A DNA stretch of 5,936 nucleotides from an uncultured Candidatus Saccharibacteria bacterium (GCA_946479115.1 CAMLED010000059.1:1-5936), one strand, 5' to 3'. Counted from the first letter of the stretch, positions 1 through 5,699 are shown. Numbers and translations: made by a program. Notes: a model not told the origin generated them from the letters alone.

Positions 1-1487
1 ATCGCACGACAATTTCAGATCAAGATTTGGAATTTAGCCAAGGTGATTACAATGTTGAGCTAGTCTTAGCGCTTGGCGTCAAAGAACGCGACAACCTCGA
101 CAAAGCGCTTGCCGCACACGGCCGTATCCTGCACGATGCAACTGTTGTAACCATGAGCGCTGGTGACGTCAGCAAGCTCGGCAGCATTGATTGGCACGAG
201 CCAAATGCCAGTAGCTTGAGTGAAATGCTGGTCAGTCTGACTGATGCACTCAAGGAAGACGCAGAGTTATTAGACGAACAGATCGCCACTGCGTTCCTAA
301 CTGGTATCGTCGCGTCGACAGATCGCTTTAGTAACAATAAGACATCATCAAAAGTGATGACAATCGCCGCCCAGTTGATGGCAGCTGGCGCTAATCAACA
401 ATTGATTGCTGCAAAACTTGAAGACGGCAATGAGATTAGCAGTTCAACATCTGCAGCGAAACCTGAAGCTGAAACCGAAACCGAGGAGCCGCATGCTGAT
501 GGCACGACTGATCTGTCAGAGGGTAAGTCAACCAAGGTAAGTCGTTCACAGTCTAAAAAATCTGCACCATTAGCTCCGCCAAAAAAGGATGATGGGTCGC
601 TCATCATTACACATGGCGTAGATGCTGCTATTGACGCCGCTACTACTGAAACAGCCACGCGTCAGCAAGAAGAAGCGGTTGAACAGGCTCAAGAAACGTT
701 AGCGCAGCAACTTCCAACAGTAGCTCCAGCGGCTGCACCGCTCGCTGAACTTGAAAAAGATTTGACCGAAGCAGCAGCTGAAACCACAGAGCTGCCAAAA
801 ATCGTCACCAAGCCTCAACCAACACTTGCTGGTCCAGTCAGCGATGATGTATGGAAAAGCGCGCAGACGCCAAGTATGGGCGGGACATTAAATGCAACGG
901 CCGAGCAAGCTGCCGAAGATCAGCGTAAAGCCGAAGAAGATGACCGTAATCACACGATTTTGACTCATTCAAACGGTGATTATATTAGCAGCAGCGATGC
1001 ACCAAGTTTCCAGGCACCTCTAAATGCCGCAAACGCACCAAGCGATGAAGCGTCAGTGCCAGACGTATTCGCCGCTCCGCCAAATGCTACCGAGTCGGTA
1101 CCGCTGCAGTACGAAGAAACACCAGCGCCAACGCCAGCGTCTCAGACAATGGTAACTTTGGCTGATATTGATGAAAAGAACCGCCAGCCACACGAAGAAG
1201 CACGTGCTGCTGTTGATGCTGCCTTTGGTGCAGTACCATTTACACCAGCTAATAACCCCGAAGCCTCAATTGGTAGCCAATTAATGGGCGAAGTTACACA
1301 CGACGAGCCGGCACCTGCGCCAGTTGCAACGCCGCCAATGCCTGACTTCTCAACCTTGCCACCGCTCCCGCCAGCGCCAACCTTGCCGCCAGAGAAACTT
1401 GAGGATGTTCTGCCAGCACCAGTTGCACCGGCACCAGATCCGACACAAAGTGATCCAGCTCAATTCAAGATTCCTGGACAACAATAA
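1..1487 (+). CDS. DHH/NrnA-like protein with degenerate catalytic motifs and a long disordered tail (5' end outside window)
   Basis: The frame is open from base 3 to the TAA at 1485-1487, so the gene starts upstream. The in-frame TTG at 27 is unlikely to be the start, because the codons before it read as continuous protein. Roughly 27-431 resembles the second half of the DHH domain of NrnA-type oligoribonuclease/pAp phosphatases. The recognisable blocks are ASSLSEM, then FLTGIVASTDRF followed by an NKT stretch, then IAAQLMAAGAN. The positions that normally bind metal look lost: the Asp of the 'CDT' motif reads LGV, 'DHHP' reads MSAG, and 'GDTGRF' reads ASTDRF. The usual DHHA1 substrate-binding domain (GGH motif) is absent. 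Instead about 350 residues (432-1484) are rich in Ala, Pro, Glu, Asp and Thr, with one Lys/Ser patch near 530-590 and a short ending, QFKIPGQQ. No membrane segment is seen. The position two genes before truB fits the classic rbfA-nrnA-truB order. Family assignment is fairly sure; loss of activity is inferred from a motif alignment made from memory. Confidence 0.72.
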   Translation, partial: RTTISDQDLEFSQGDYNVELVLALGVKERDNLDKALAAHGRILHDATVVTMSAGDVSKLGSIDWHEPNASSLSEMLVSLTDALKEDAELLDEQIATAFLTGIVASTDRFSNNKTSSKVMTIAAQLMAAGANQQLIAAKLEDGNEISSSTSAAKPEAETETEEPHADGTTDLSEGKSTKVSRSQSKKSAPLAPPKKDDGSLIITHGVDAAIDAATTETATRQQEEAVEQAQETLAQQLPTVAPAAAPLAELEKDLTEAAAETTELPKIVTKPQPTLAGPVSDDVWKSAQTPSMGGTLNATAEQAAEDQRKAEEDDRNHTILTHSNGDYISSSDAPSFQAPLNAANAPSDEASVPDVFAAPPNATESVPLQYEETPAPTPASQTMVTLADIDEKNRQPHEEARAAVDAAFGAVPFTPANNPEASIGSQLMGEVTHDEPAPAPVATPPMPDFSTLPPLPPAPTLPPEKLEDVLPAPVAPAPDPTQSDPAQFKIPGQQ

Positions 1488-1491
1488 ATAT

Positions 1492-1520
1492 AAAAAGACG
1501 GCATCAGCGCCGTCTTTTTT
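1492..1520. terminator. Bidirectional rho-independent terminator between convergent genes
   Basis: The arms AAAAAGACGGC (1492-1502) and GCCGTCTTTTT (1509-1519) form a perfect 11-bp stem around a 6-nt loop. There is a T-run on the right (1515-1520) and an A-run on the left, so it can stop transcription from either side. It lies 4 bp after the stop of the DHH-like gene. The stop codon of the minus-strand PIG-L gene (1519-1521) overlaps its edge. Confidence 0.92.
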
Positions 1521-2205
1521 AATGCTTAACGATAAAGTGGTTTATACCGAGTCGATCAGCTAAACGATCGATACAGGCCTGACCATCAGCTCGTTGTGTG
1601 CGATGAGTGTGAATGATCTCAAGTAATTGATCGCGGTACTGCGTCGCATCGATTGTTTCGGTAATTTCACTCGCAGGTCGTCCAGCTTCCATATATAACC
1701 AATCGATATTTTCAGCAGGCAAGTCGGTATCTGACAGGCAGCTCTGTCGTAGCCGTGTGACACGTGCATCATGTCGTTTTAGGTAGTAGAAGGCGTAGCT
1801 GGCTGCGCGTGCGGCAACGATATGATCAATATGGCCAGTAATACCATTAAGGTCCATAGATAGGCATTCAACCTCAGTATCGGACGGTGCGGCATCAATG
1901 ATCGGCTGCATGATCTCAATGATGCGGCGACTGGCTTCAATCATCGTGTGGTTACCGAGATGACCGTCTTCATAGCCCAGATAATGCATCTTATGTGCGC
2001 CAATCAGCGCGCCTGATGTTTTCCATTCCTCAAGCCGTACGGAGCCGAGATTTGGCACATTATCAGGGTTAGTACCGCCGTCACCATTCGTGAGGAGCAT
2101 AAGGTGTAGCTCGGTACCAGCCGCTACTTCTTGGAGCAAAGTACCAGCTGGACCAAACGCTTCGTCGTCAGGGTGGGCAAAGATAGCAAAAATAATCTTT
2201 TTCAT
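1519..2205 (-). CDS. PIG-L/LmbE family deacetylase
   Basis: 228 residues, the usual size for this zinc-dependent deacetylase family, which removes acetyl groups from N-acetylglucosaminyl or related N-acyl sugars (MshB, BshB, PIG-L). The signature AHPDDE is at residues 10-15 and the second motif GHIDH at 124-128. By comparison with MshB the zinc ligands would be H11, D14 and H128, with D13 as catalytic base and H125 also in the active site. The N-terminus is a hydrophobic beta strand (KKIIFAIFA) running straight into the motif, as expected, and there is no signal peptide, so the protein is probably cytosolic. The ATG at 2205 is the natural start. Only AAGGA one base upstream resembles a Shine-Dalgarno, which is too close to be ideal, and a -10-like TATACT lies 6 nt before the ATG, so the mRNA may be leaderless. 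The substrate cannot be told from sequence; nothing nearby points to bacillithiol, mycothiol or a glycan pathway. The gene is convergent with the DHH-like gene and divergent from truB. Confidence 0.9.
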   Translation of the reverse strand: MKKIIFAIFAHPDDEAFGPAGTLLQEVAAGTELHLMLLTNGDGGTNPDNVPNLGSVRLEEWKTSGALIGAHKMHYLGYEDGHLGNHTMIEASRRIIEIMQPIIDAAPSDTEVECLSMDLNGITGHIDHIVAARAASYAFYYLKRHDARVTRLRQSCLSDTDLPAENIDWLYMEAGRPASEITETIDATQYRDQLLEIIHTHRTQRADGQACIDRLADRLGINHFIVKH

Positions 2206-2211
2206 GTCCTT

Positions 2212-2217
2212 AGTATA
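2212..2217 (-). promoter_or_regulatory. -10-like box for the PIG-L gene
   Basis: The minus strand reads TATACT (5 of 6 matches to TATAAT), ending 6 nt before the ATG at 2205. A transcript started at the usual distance would begin at or within a base or two of the start codon. No good -35 is visible at 16-18 bp spacing. The box overlaps the proposed truB -10 on the other strand. Confidence 0.45.
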
Positions 2218-2221
2218 GAAT
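2216..2221 (+). promoter_or_regulatory. -10-like box for truB
   Basis: TAGAAT (5 of 6 matches to TATAAT) ends 7 nt before the truB ATG at 2229. Initiation would therefore fall at the start codon and give a leaderless mRNA. There is no clear -35; one would have to lie inside the PIG-L coding sequence. No convincing Shine-Dalgarno precedes truB (only AGAAAAG), which agrees with this reading. Confidence 0.45.
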
Positions 2222-2228
2222 AGAAAAG

Positions 2229-2888
2229 ATGACTGACGGAATTATTCTTATTGATAAACCAGCTGAAATGACGAGTTTTGGTGTGGTGGCGCGTGTGCGT
2301 CGTGTTTTGTCACAGGCGGCGGGCAAGAAAGTAAAGGTAGGTCATACTGGCACGCTTGATCCGTTTGCAACCGGTCTGATGATTTTGGTTATTGGTAAAG
2401 AATGTAAGAATGCCGAAAAATATTCCAAGCTTGATAAGGTCTATGAGGCGACATTTCGTCTAGGGCAAACGAGCACCACAGGTGATCCCGAAGGCGATTT
2501 AACCGATGTTTCTGATCGCCAACCGACTCTCGAGGAAATTAAGACTGCACTGGCGCAGTTTACGGGCCAGATTATGCAGCGCCCGCCAATCTTTAGTGCT
2601 ATCAAGATTGACGGCAAGCGAGCCTACCGACTGGCACGCGATGGAGCAGAGATTGAAATTCCTGAACGCCCTATAACGATTCATAGTCTAGAGCTTATCG
2701 ATTATACCTATCCAGAGCTAAAAATCCGCACCCATGTTGGCAGCGGTACCTATATTCGTAGTCTGTGTGTTGATATCGGCAAAGTGCTTGGAACTGGCGC
2801 GTATTGTACGCAGCTTCGTCGTACCTCGATTAGCAAATGGACGCTTAATGAGGCGCAGACACTGGAGGAATTCGGTGTCTCTGACTAA
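2229..2888 (+). CDS. truB: tRNA pseudouridine(55) synthase TruB
   Basis: 219 residues. TruB converts U55 of the tRNA T-loop to pseudouridine and also acts as a tRNA folding chaperone. The diagnostic catalytic block GHTGTLDPFATGL is at residues 38-50, with the nucleophile Asp at 44. Further family blocks follow: KVYEATFRLGQ-T-TGDPEG near 70-90, PPIFSAIKIDGKRAYRLAR in the middle, and GSGTYIRSL-DIG near the end. The N-terminal GIILIDKPAEMTS matches the usual G-l-liDKP-GmTS opening and fixes the ATG at 2229. The protein ends shortly after the catalytic core. The C-terminal PUA-like region of longer homologues such as the E. coli enzyme (about 310 residues) is absent, as in many short bacterial TruBs. 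It precedes rpsO by 42 bp, the classic neighbour order. No terminator is seen between them, so truB read-through could add to rpsO transcription. Confidence 0.97.
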   Translation: MTDGIILIDKPAEMTSFGVVARVRRVLSQAAGKKVKVGHTGTLDPFATGLMILVIGKECKNAEKYSKLDKVYEATFRLGQTSTTGDPEGDLTDVSDRQPTLEEIKTALAQFTGQIMQRPPIFSAIKIDGKRAYRLARDGAEIEIPERPITIHSLELIDYTYPELKIRTHVGSGTYIRSLCVDIGKVLGTGAYCTQLRRTSISKWTLNEAQTLEEFGVSD

Positions 2889-2892
2889 GGTG

Positions 2893-2921
2893 TTGAAAAC
2901 AGTGCAAAACTCTGCTATAGT
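2893..2921 (+). promoter_or_regulatory. Promoter of rpsO (TTGAAA-17-TATAGT, extended -10)
   Basis: The -35 TTGAAA (2893-2898) and -10 TATAGT (2916-2921) are separated by exactly 17 bp, with a TG one base upstream of the -10 (2913-2914). Initiation would be expected at about 2924-2929, leaving a leader of only a few bases before the ATG at 2931. It starts 4 bp after the truB stop codon. Confidence 0.8.
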
Positions 2922-2930
2922 ACATTGTTG

Positions 2931-3197
2931 ATGATTACAGCAGAAAATAAAGCCAAGGCATTTGCTTTGACACAGACGCACAAAAACGACGTTGGTAGCC
3001 CACAAGCCCAAGTGTCAGTTTTGACGACTCGTATCAAAGAGATTACCCTTCACCTGCAGACTAACAAGCACGACCACATGGCTCGTCGCGGTCTGATTCA
3101 GATGGTGGGTCGTCGCAAACGTTTGCTCAAGTACCTCGAAGCCAAAGACTTCGATGCATACAAGGCAACCGTCGCCGCTCTCGGACTCCGCAAATAA
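2931..3197 (+). CDS. rpsO: 30S ribosomal protein S15
   Basis: 88 residues, the normal S15 length. S15 binds the central domain of 16S rRNA (helices 20-22) early in 30S assembly and forms a bridge to the 50S subunit. The conserved middle is clear: GSPQAQVSVLTTRI, then the helix pair with NKHDHMARRGL (compare KKDHHSRRGL in E. coli), then GRRKRLLKYL, ending with the typical LGLRK. ATG 2931 (MITAENK) is chosen over the upstream TTG codons at 2925 and 2928, because it gives the standard N-terminus and sits just downstream of the promoter. No Shine-Dalgarno is present. There is almost no 5' leader, so the structured S15-binding leader used for autoregulation in several bacteria cannot be present on transcripts from this promoter. 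Confidence 0.97.
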   Translation: MITAENKAKAFALTQTHKNDVGSPQAQVSVLTTRIKEITLHLQTNKHDHMARRGLIQMVGRRKRLLKYLEAKDFDAYKATVAALGLRK

Positions 3198-3212
3198 TTG
3201 CGGAGTTTTTTT
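3185..3212 (+). terminator. Rho-independent terminator of rpsO, overlapping its 3' codons
   Basis: ACTCCGCAA (3185-3193) pairs with TTGCGGAGT (3198-3206) as a 9-bp stem, with a 4-nt loop and a run of seven T (3206-3212). The left arm is made from the last rpsO codons and the TAA stop (3195-3197) lies in the loop. Confidence 0.93.
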
Positions 3213-3261
3213 ATGCTCACTCTTAGACTGTAACCAGCTGTGCACCACCCAGTGATAGGTG

Positions 3262-3267
3262 TATACT
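3262..3267 (+). promoter_or_regulatory. -10-like box for the ABC exporter operon
   Basis: TATACT, one mismatch to consensus, sits just after the rpsO terminator. It ends 10 nt before the ATG at 3278 and 1 nt before the ATG at 3269. Initiation at the usual distance would fall at about 3274-3278, so the first ATG would be left out of the mRNA. No good -35 is visible. Confidence 0.5.
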
Positions 3268-3277
3268 TATGCTTATC

Positions 3278-4195
3278 ATGAGCAAGCAGGCAATTATTCA
3301 CATCGACCATCTGACAAAGCGCTACGGCAAGGCTGCCGCCATCAATGACGTGACGTTTACGGTTGAAAAGGGAGAAGTTGTAGGCTTCGTAGGGTTGAAC
3401 GGTGCGGGCAAGTCAACAACCATCAATATAATGATGGGATTTTTGAAGGCTAGTGCCGGGACTGTTGAGCTGTTTGGGCAGACAGTCACTCCGCAAACAG
3501 CGCACCGGACACACCAAAAGGTTGGTTTTGCCAGTGGGGACATGAGCTTATTTGCTAATCTTACAGGCGAGCAGTATCTGGCATTCCTGAGCCGCCGCTA
3601 TAAACTAAAATCGCAGCAACGCGTTAGCGAACTATGTAAGCGTTTTTCACCGCAGCTAGATAAAAAGATTGCTGATCTTTCTAGGGGGAATAAACAAAAA
3701 ATAGCCCTGATCGCTGCTTTTATGACGAACCCTAGCCTGGTTATCCTCGACGAGCCGAGCAGTGGCCTGGATCCACTTATGCAACAAGCTTTCATTGAAC
3801 TTGTCCGTGAAGAAGCTGAAAAGGGAACGACGATCTTTATGTCATCGCACTACCTAAATGAAGTGGCGGATGTGTGTAGCCGAGTACTATTGATGCGCAG
3901 TGGTGAGCTGGTGAAAGATATTCCAGCGCATCAGTTGGCTGGCGCAAGTGGAAAGATTGTCCGTATCATCAGTAAACGGATCGTGATTCCACCAAAAATG
4001 GCCGAATCAGTATCTGAAAATAAAACGCCAGATGGCTATGAGTTATCCTTCGTTTTTAAAGGCCAGCCGATGCATTTGCAACACTGGCTAACGAGCGTGC
4101 CCCAGTTGATTGATTTTACGATTACCGAGCACGATCTTGAAACCGCTTTTAGTGATATTTATGCCATGCCAGCAGACAAGGAGCGCCATGTTTAA
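3278..4195 (+). CDS. ABC transporter ATP-binding protein (ABC-2 exporter class)
   Basis: 305 residues from ATG 3278. This start (MSKQAIIHIDHLTKRYG) is preferred to ATG 3269, which lies 1 nt after the -10 box. The protein is the cytosolic nucleotide-binding subunit that powers an ABC-2 type exporter. Walker A GLNGAGKST is at 39-47, signature LSRGN at 134-138 (the S-GNKQK variant common in this class), Walker B LVILDE at 154-159 with catalytic E159, D-loop SGLD at 162-165 and H-loop H191. The Q-loop glutamine is replaced (VGFASGDMSLF at 82-92), which I believe is usual for this subgroup. About 100 further residues form the C-terminal domain typical of drug or lipid exporters, ending in a DLETAFSDIY-type motif. 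The gene overlaps the permease gene by 8 bp, so the two are co-translated partners. Cargo is unknown: drug, peptide, lipid or polysaccharide are all possible. Confidence 0.95.
   Translation: MSKQAIIHIDHLTKRYGKAAAINDVTFTVEKGEVVGFVGLNGAGKSTTINIMMGFLKASAGTVELFGQTVTPQTAHRTHQKVGFASGDMSLFANLTGEQYLAFLSRRYKLKSQQRVSELCKRFSPQLDKKIADLSRGNKQKIALIAAFMTNPSLVILDEPSSGLDPLMQQAFIELVREEAEKGTTIFMSSHYLNEVADVCSRVLLMRSGELVKDIPAHQLAGASGKIVRIISKRIVIPPKMAESVSENKTPDGYELSFVFKGQPMHLQHWLTSVPQLIDFTITEHDLETAFSDIYAMPADKERHV
4178..4183 (+). promoter_or_regulatory. Shine-Dalgarno of the permease gene
   Basis: AAGGAG lies 4 nt before ATG 4188, inside the end of the ATPase gene. It fixes the permease start at 4188 and shows that a canonical Shine-Dalgarno is used inside an operon here. 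Confidence 0.85.
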
Positions 4196-4979
4196 TCTGT
4201 TTACGAAAACTCTCTATGATAAACGAGCTTTTATTATTGGTTGGAGCTTGGGTTTGATGGCGGTCGGTTGTTTAATGATGTTGTTTTATCCAGCCTTTCA
4301 CCAGGAAAATGGGATCGATGAGCTCGTCAAGAACTTACCAGCGGCTTTTCAGGGCCTAGTGGGTGATCTTGGGAACTTAAAGCAACTGTCGACCTATGTT
4401 GGGAGTCAGTTGTTTGACGTGCGTATTCCGATTTTGGTGAGCATTCTATCAATTATCCTTGCTGTAGGGCTGACGATTGGCGAGGAAGAGAAAGGGCAGC
4501 TACGCACACTTATCGCACTACCGATGAGTCGTGGACGTATTTTGTTTAACAAATGGCTAGCGATCGTTGCTATTTGTTTTATGACAACGGTGGCGACGGC
4601 TATCGGTATTGAAATAGGCCTGGTTGCAATTGGCGAAACGCTCGACTGGATGATCGTATTACGACTCAGCGCGATGATGTGGTTGCTGTCGGTTGCGCTT
4701 GCCACGGTGATCTTCGGAATTGGTCTTGCGACTGGCAAGCGGGGGTTAACTATGGGACTTGCCGTAGCGACAACTATCGGTAGTTTTATCCTAACGACCT
4801 TTGCCCGATCGGTTGAATGGTTGCAGTCATATGAACATGCTTCGATCTTTCATTATTTCCCAGCGGCGACTATTGCGAAGAGCGAAATTGCACTTAGTGA
4901 CGCCTTGGTCTACGTAGTGATTATCATCGTCTTCCTCGCGATTGGGATTCTCGGTTTTCGCCGTCGTGACGTTCGATAG
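4188..4979 (+). CDS. ABC-2 type transporter permease
   Basis: 263 residues with about six membrane segments: roughly 14-34, 79-98, 123-146, 154-181, 187-205 and 238-257. It is the membrane half of the exporter encoded with the ATPase just upstream. Between the second and third segments is the family's typical cytosolic loop, EEEKGQLRTLIALPMSRGRI followed by LFNKW (99-123), matching the common E--GTL--LL--P-SR--I---K pattern of ABC-2 permeases. This loop is where the coupling helix contacts the ATPase. A soluble stretch after the first segment (about 38-75) probably faces outward. The basic C-terminus FRRRDVR fits the positive-inside rule for a cytosolic end. The start at 4188 is supported by the Shine-Dalgarno. 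A longer frame reaching back to 4110 would lie within the ATPase gene and is not needed. One permease gene implies a homodimer unless a partner lies elsewhere. Confidence 0.92.
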   Translation: MFNLFTKTLYDKRAFIIGWSLGLMAVGCLMMLFYPAFHQENGIDELVKNLPAAFQGLVGDLGNLKQLSTYVGSQLFDVRIPILVSILSIILAVGLTIGEEEKGQLRTLIALPMSRGRILFNKWLAIVAICFMTTVATAIGIEIGLVAIGETLDWMIVLRLSAMMWLLSVALATVIFGIGLATGKRGLTMGLAVATTIGSFILTTFARSVEWLQSYEHASIFHYFPAATIAKSEIALSDALVYVVIIIVFLAIGILGFRRRDVR

Positions 4980-5001
4980 ACTACAAGAAAATTAATACAT
5001 G

Positions 5002-5046
5002 AAAAAAGCTCCTCCATTCCTGCGTAAATCGCAGGAATGGAGGAGC
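5002..5046 (-). terminator. Strong rho-independent terminator of the minus-strand membrane gene
   Basis: A perfect 17-bp stem (5008-5024 with 5030-5046) surrounds a 5-nt loop. On the minus strand it is followed by six T (the A-run at 5002-5007). On the plus strand no T-run follows (AAGTGTG), so it is a true intrinsic terminator only for the gene at 5082-5627. It may still protect the 3' end of, or slow, the exporter transcript arriving from the left. Confidence 0.93.
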
Positions 5047-5051
5047 AAGTG

Positions 5052-5068
5052 TGTCTACGCGTCGTCTA
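5052..5068. repeat. Inverted repeat, left arm (3' end of the membrane-gene transcript)
   Basis: CGCGTCGTCTA at 5058-5068 is the exact reverse complement of 5645-5655. Allowing a 2-nt TA insertion at 5056-5057, the match extends through TGTC at 5052-5055, paired with 5656-5659. This arm lies between the stop codon and the terminator of the minus-strand gene. Confidence 0.75.
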
Positions 5069-5081
5069 TTCGCTGATCAAC

Positions 5082-5627
5082 TTAGAAATTGATCGTAATG
5101 TTTGGAAGTGATGTCAGCGCCCAGATAATGAAATTCCATAGCCATGTGATGGGATGGTTGATCCACCAGCTGAGAGCAGTATTGATCCACGGCGCAAGGA
5201 TAGCCAGCGCCTGTAGGCCAATCCCAAACCAGAACAACCACCATTTTGTCTCTGTGGTGATGTAAAGATAGCCAGCGATGACTACTAATATACCAAGAAG
5301 TACGCTGCCGCCGATTGTGAAGCTACTGGAGAGAAAGCCTTCGCCAATTGTCCAACTGGTAATGTTGCGGGTAATGCTTTCGCTCAGCGACGTAATAAGT
5401 GGCGTTGAGCTAATGGAGGCCACAATAGAACCTGCTGCGAGCAGATTGAATATGTCGGCCAGTAGGTCAACGAGCTTACTGCTTTCAGGGCTTGTATTCT
5501 TGCCGATGCGACGAGCCAAGATCAGGAAAAGCCATGAGGCGATAAGCCCGATGAGCCAGCCTGGAATAGGCAAGAAGCCGGATTCGTCGACAATTGCTTG
5601 AGTGGGTTGATGTAAAGCGACTTGCAT
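5082..5627 (-). CDS. Unrecognised Trp-rich multi-pass membrane protein
   Basis: 181 residues; I do not recognise the family. There is a short polar N-terminus with no cleavable signal peptide. A membrane segment follows at about 21-38 and ends in RR, then a short charged stretch (40-57). After that come a weaker hydrophobic helix (about 58-75), a Ser/Thr-rich segment (76-103), and three strong membrane segments at about 104-125, 129-150 and 153-175. Trp is very common (12 in all, 9 of them after residue 128), with WW pairs at 129-130 and 154-155, suggesting many residues at the bilayer interface. The gene stands alone as a single transcription unit with its own promoter, a good Shine-Dalgarno (AAGGAG, 5 nt before ATG) and a very strong terminator. 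It is convergent with the ABC exporter and divergent from the putative pnp. A small holin-like or envelope-stress protein is possible but unsupported. That it is a real gene is well supported by the signals around it. Confidence 0.85.
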   Translation of the reverse strand: MQVALHQPTQAIVDESGFLPIPGWLIGLIASWLFLILARRIGKNTSPESSKLVDLLADIFNLLAAGSIVASISSTPLITSLSESITRNITSWTIGEGFLSSSFTIGGSVLLGILVVIAGYLYITTETKWWLFWFGIGLQALAILAPWINTALSWWINHPITWLWNFIIWALTSLPNITINF

Positions 5628-5632
5628 GATTG

Positions 5633-5638
5633 CTCCTT
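5633..5638 (-). promoter_or_regulatory. Shine-Dalgarno of the membrane gene
   Basis: The minus strand reads AAGGAG, 5 nt before ATG 5627, which fixes the start. Unlike truB, rpsO and the ABC ATPase gene, this gene has a clear leader and ribosome binding site. Confidence 0.85.
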
Positions 5639-5644
5639 AGGAAC

Positions 5645-5659
5645 TAGACGACGCGGACA
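5645..5659. repeat. Inverted repeat, right arm (5' leader of the membrane-gene transcript)
   Basis: TAGACGACGCG (5645-5655) followed by GACA is the reverse complement of the left arm at 5052-5068, apart from the 2-nt bulge. It sits in the 5' leader of the membrane gene, 6 nt upstream of its Shine-Dalgarno. Confidence 0.75.
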
Positions 5660-5670
5660 TGCACTCCACC

Positions 5671-5699
5671 ATGATAGTGCAGATTTTTTATAAATACAA
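5671..5699 (-). promoter_or_regulatory. Probable promoter of the membrane gene
   Basis: On the minus strand TTGTAT (5699-5694), 17 bp, then TATCAT (5676-5671). Initiation near 5664 would give a leader of about 37 nt that opens almost at the inverted-repeat arm. An alternative pair is TTGACG (5719-5714), 17 bp, TATTTA (5696-5691). TTGAC occurs twice here, 12 bp apart (5715-5719 and 5727-5731). Confidence 0.5.

Noticed and set aside
27..29. TTG as the start of the DHH-like gene
   Set aside because: The frame is open to the window edge and the upstream codons read as protein; most of a normal DHH domain N-terminus is missing, so the true start is outside.
3269..3277. ATG 3269 as start of the ABC ATPase gene
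   Set aside because: It lies 1 nt after the TATACT box, upstream of the expected transcription start; ATG 3278 gives a normal family N-terminus.
4110..4187. Longer N-terminus for the permease (26 extra residues)
   Set aside because: It lies inside the ATPase gene in another frame, while ATG 4188 has an AAGGAG site 4 nt upstream and gives a normal permease N-terminus.
5008..5046. The 17-bp hairpin as an intrinsic terminator for the plus-strand ABC operon
   Set aside because: No T-run follows on the plus strand; the T-run is on the minus strand only. I saw no other terminator for the operon.
5278..5601. 107-codon plus-strand frame antisense to the membrane gene
   Set aside because: No Shine-Dalgarno or promoter, no recognisable domain, and wholly inside a well-supported minus-strand gene; a shadow.
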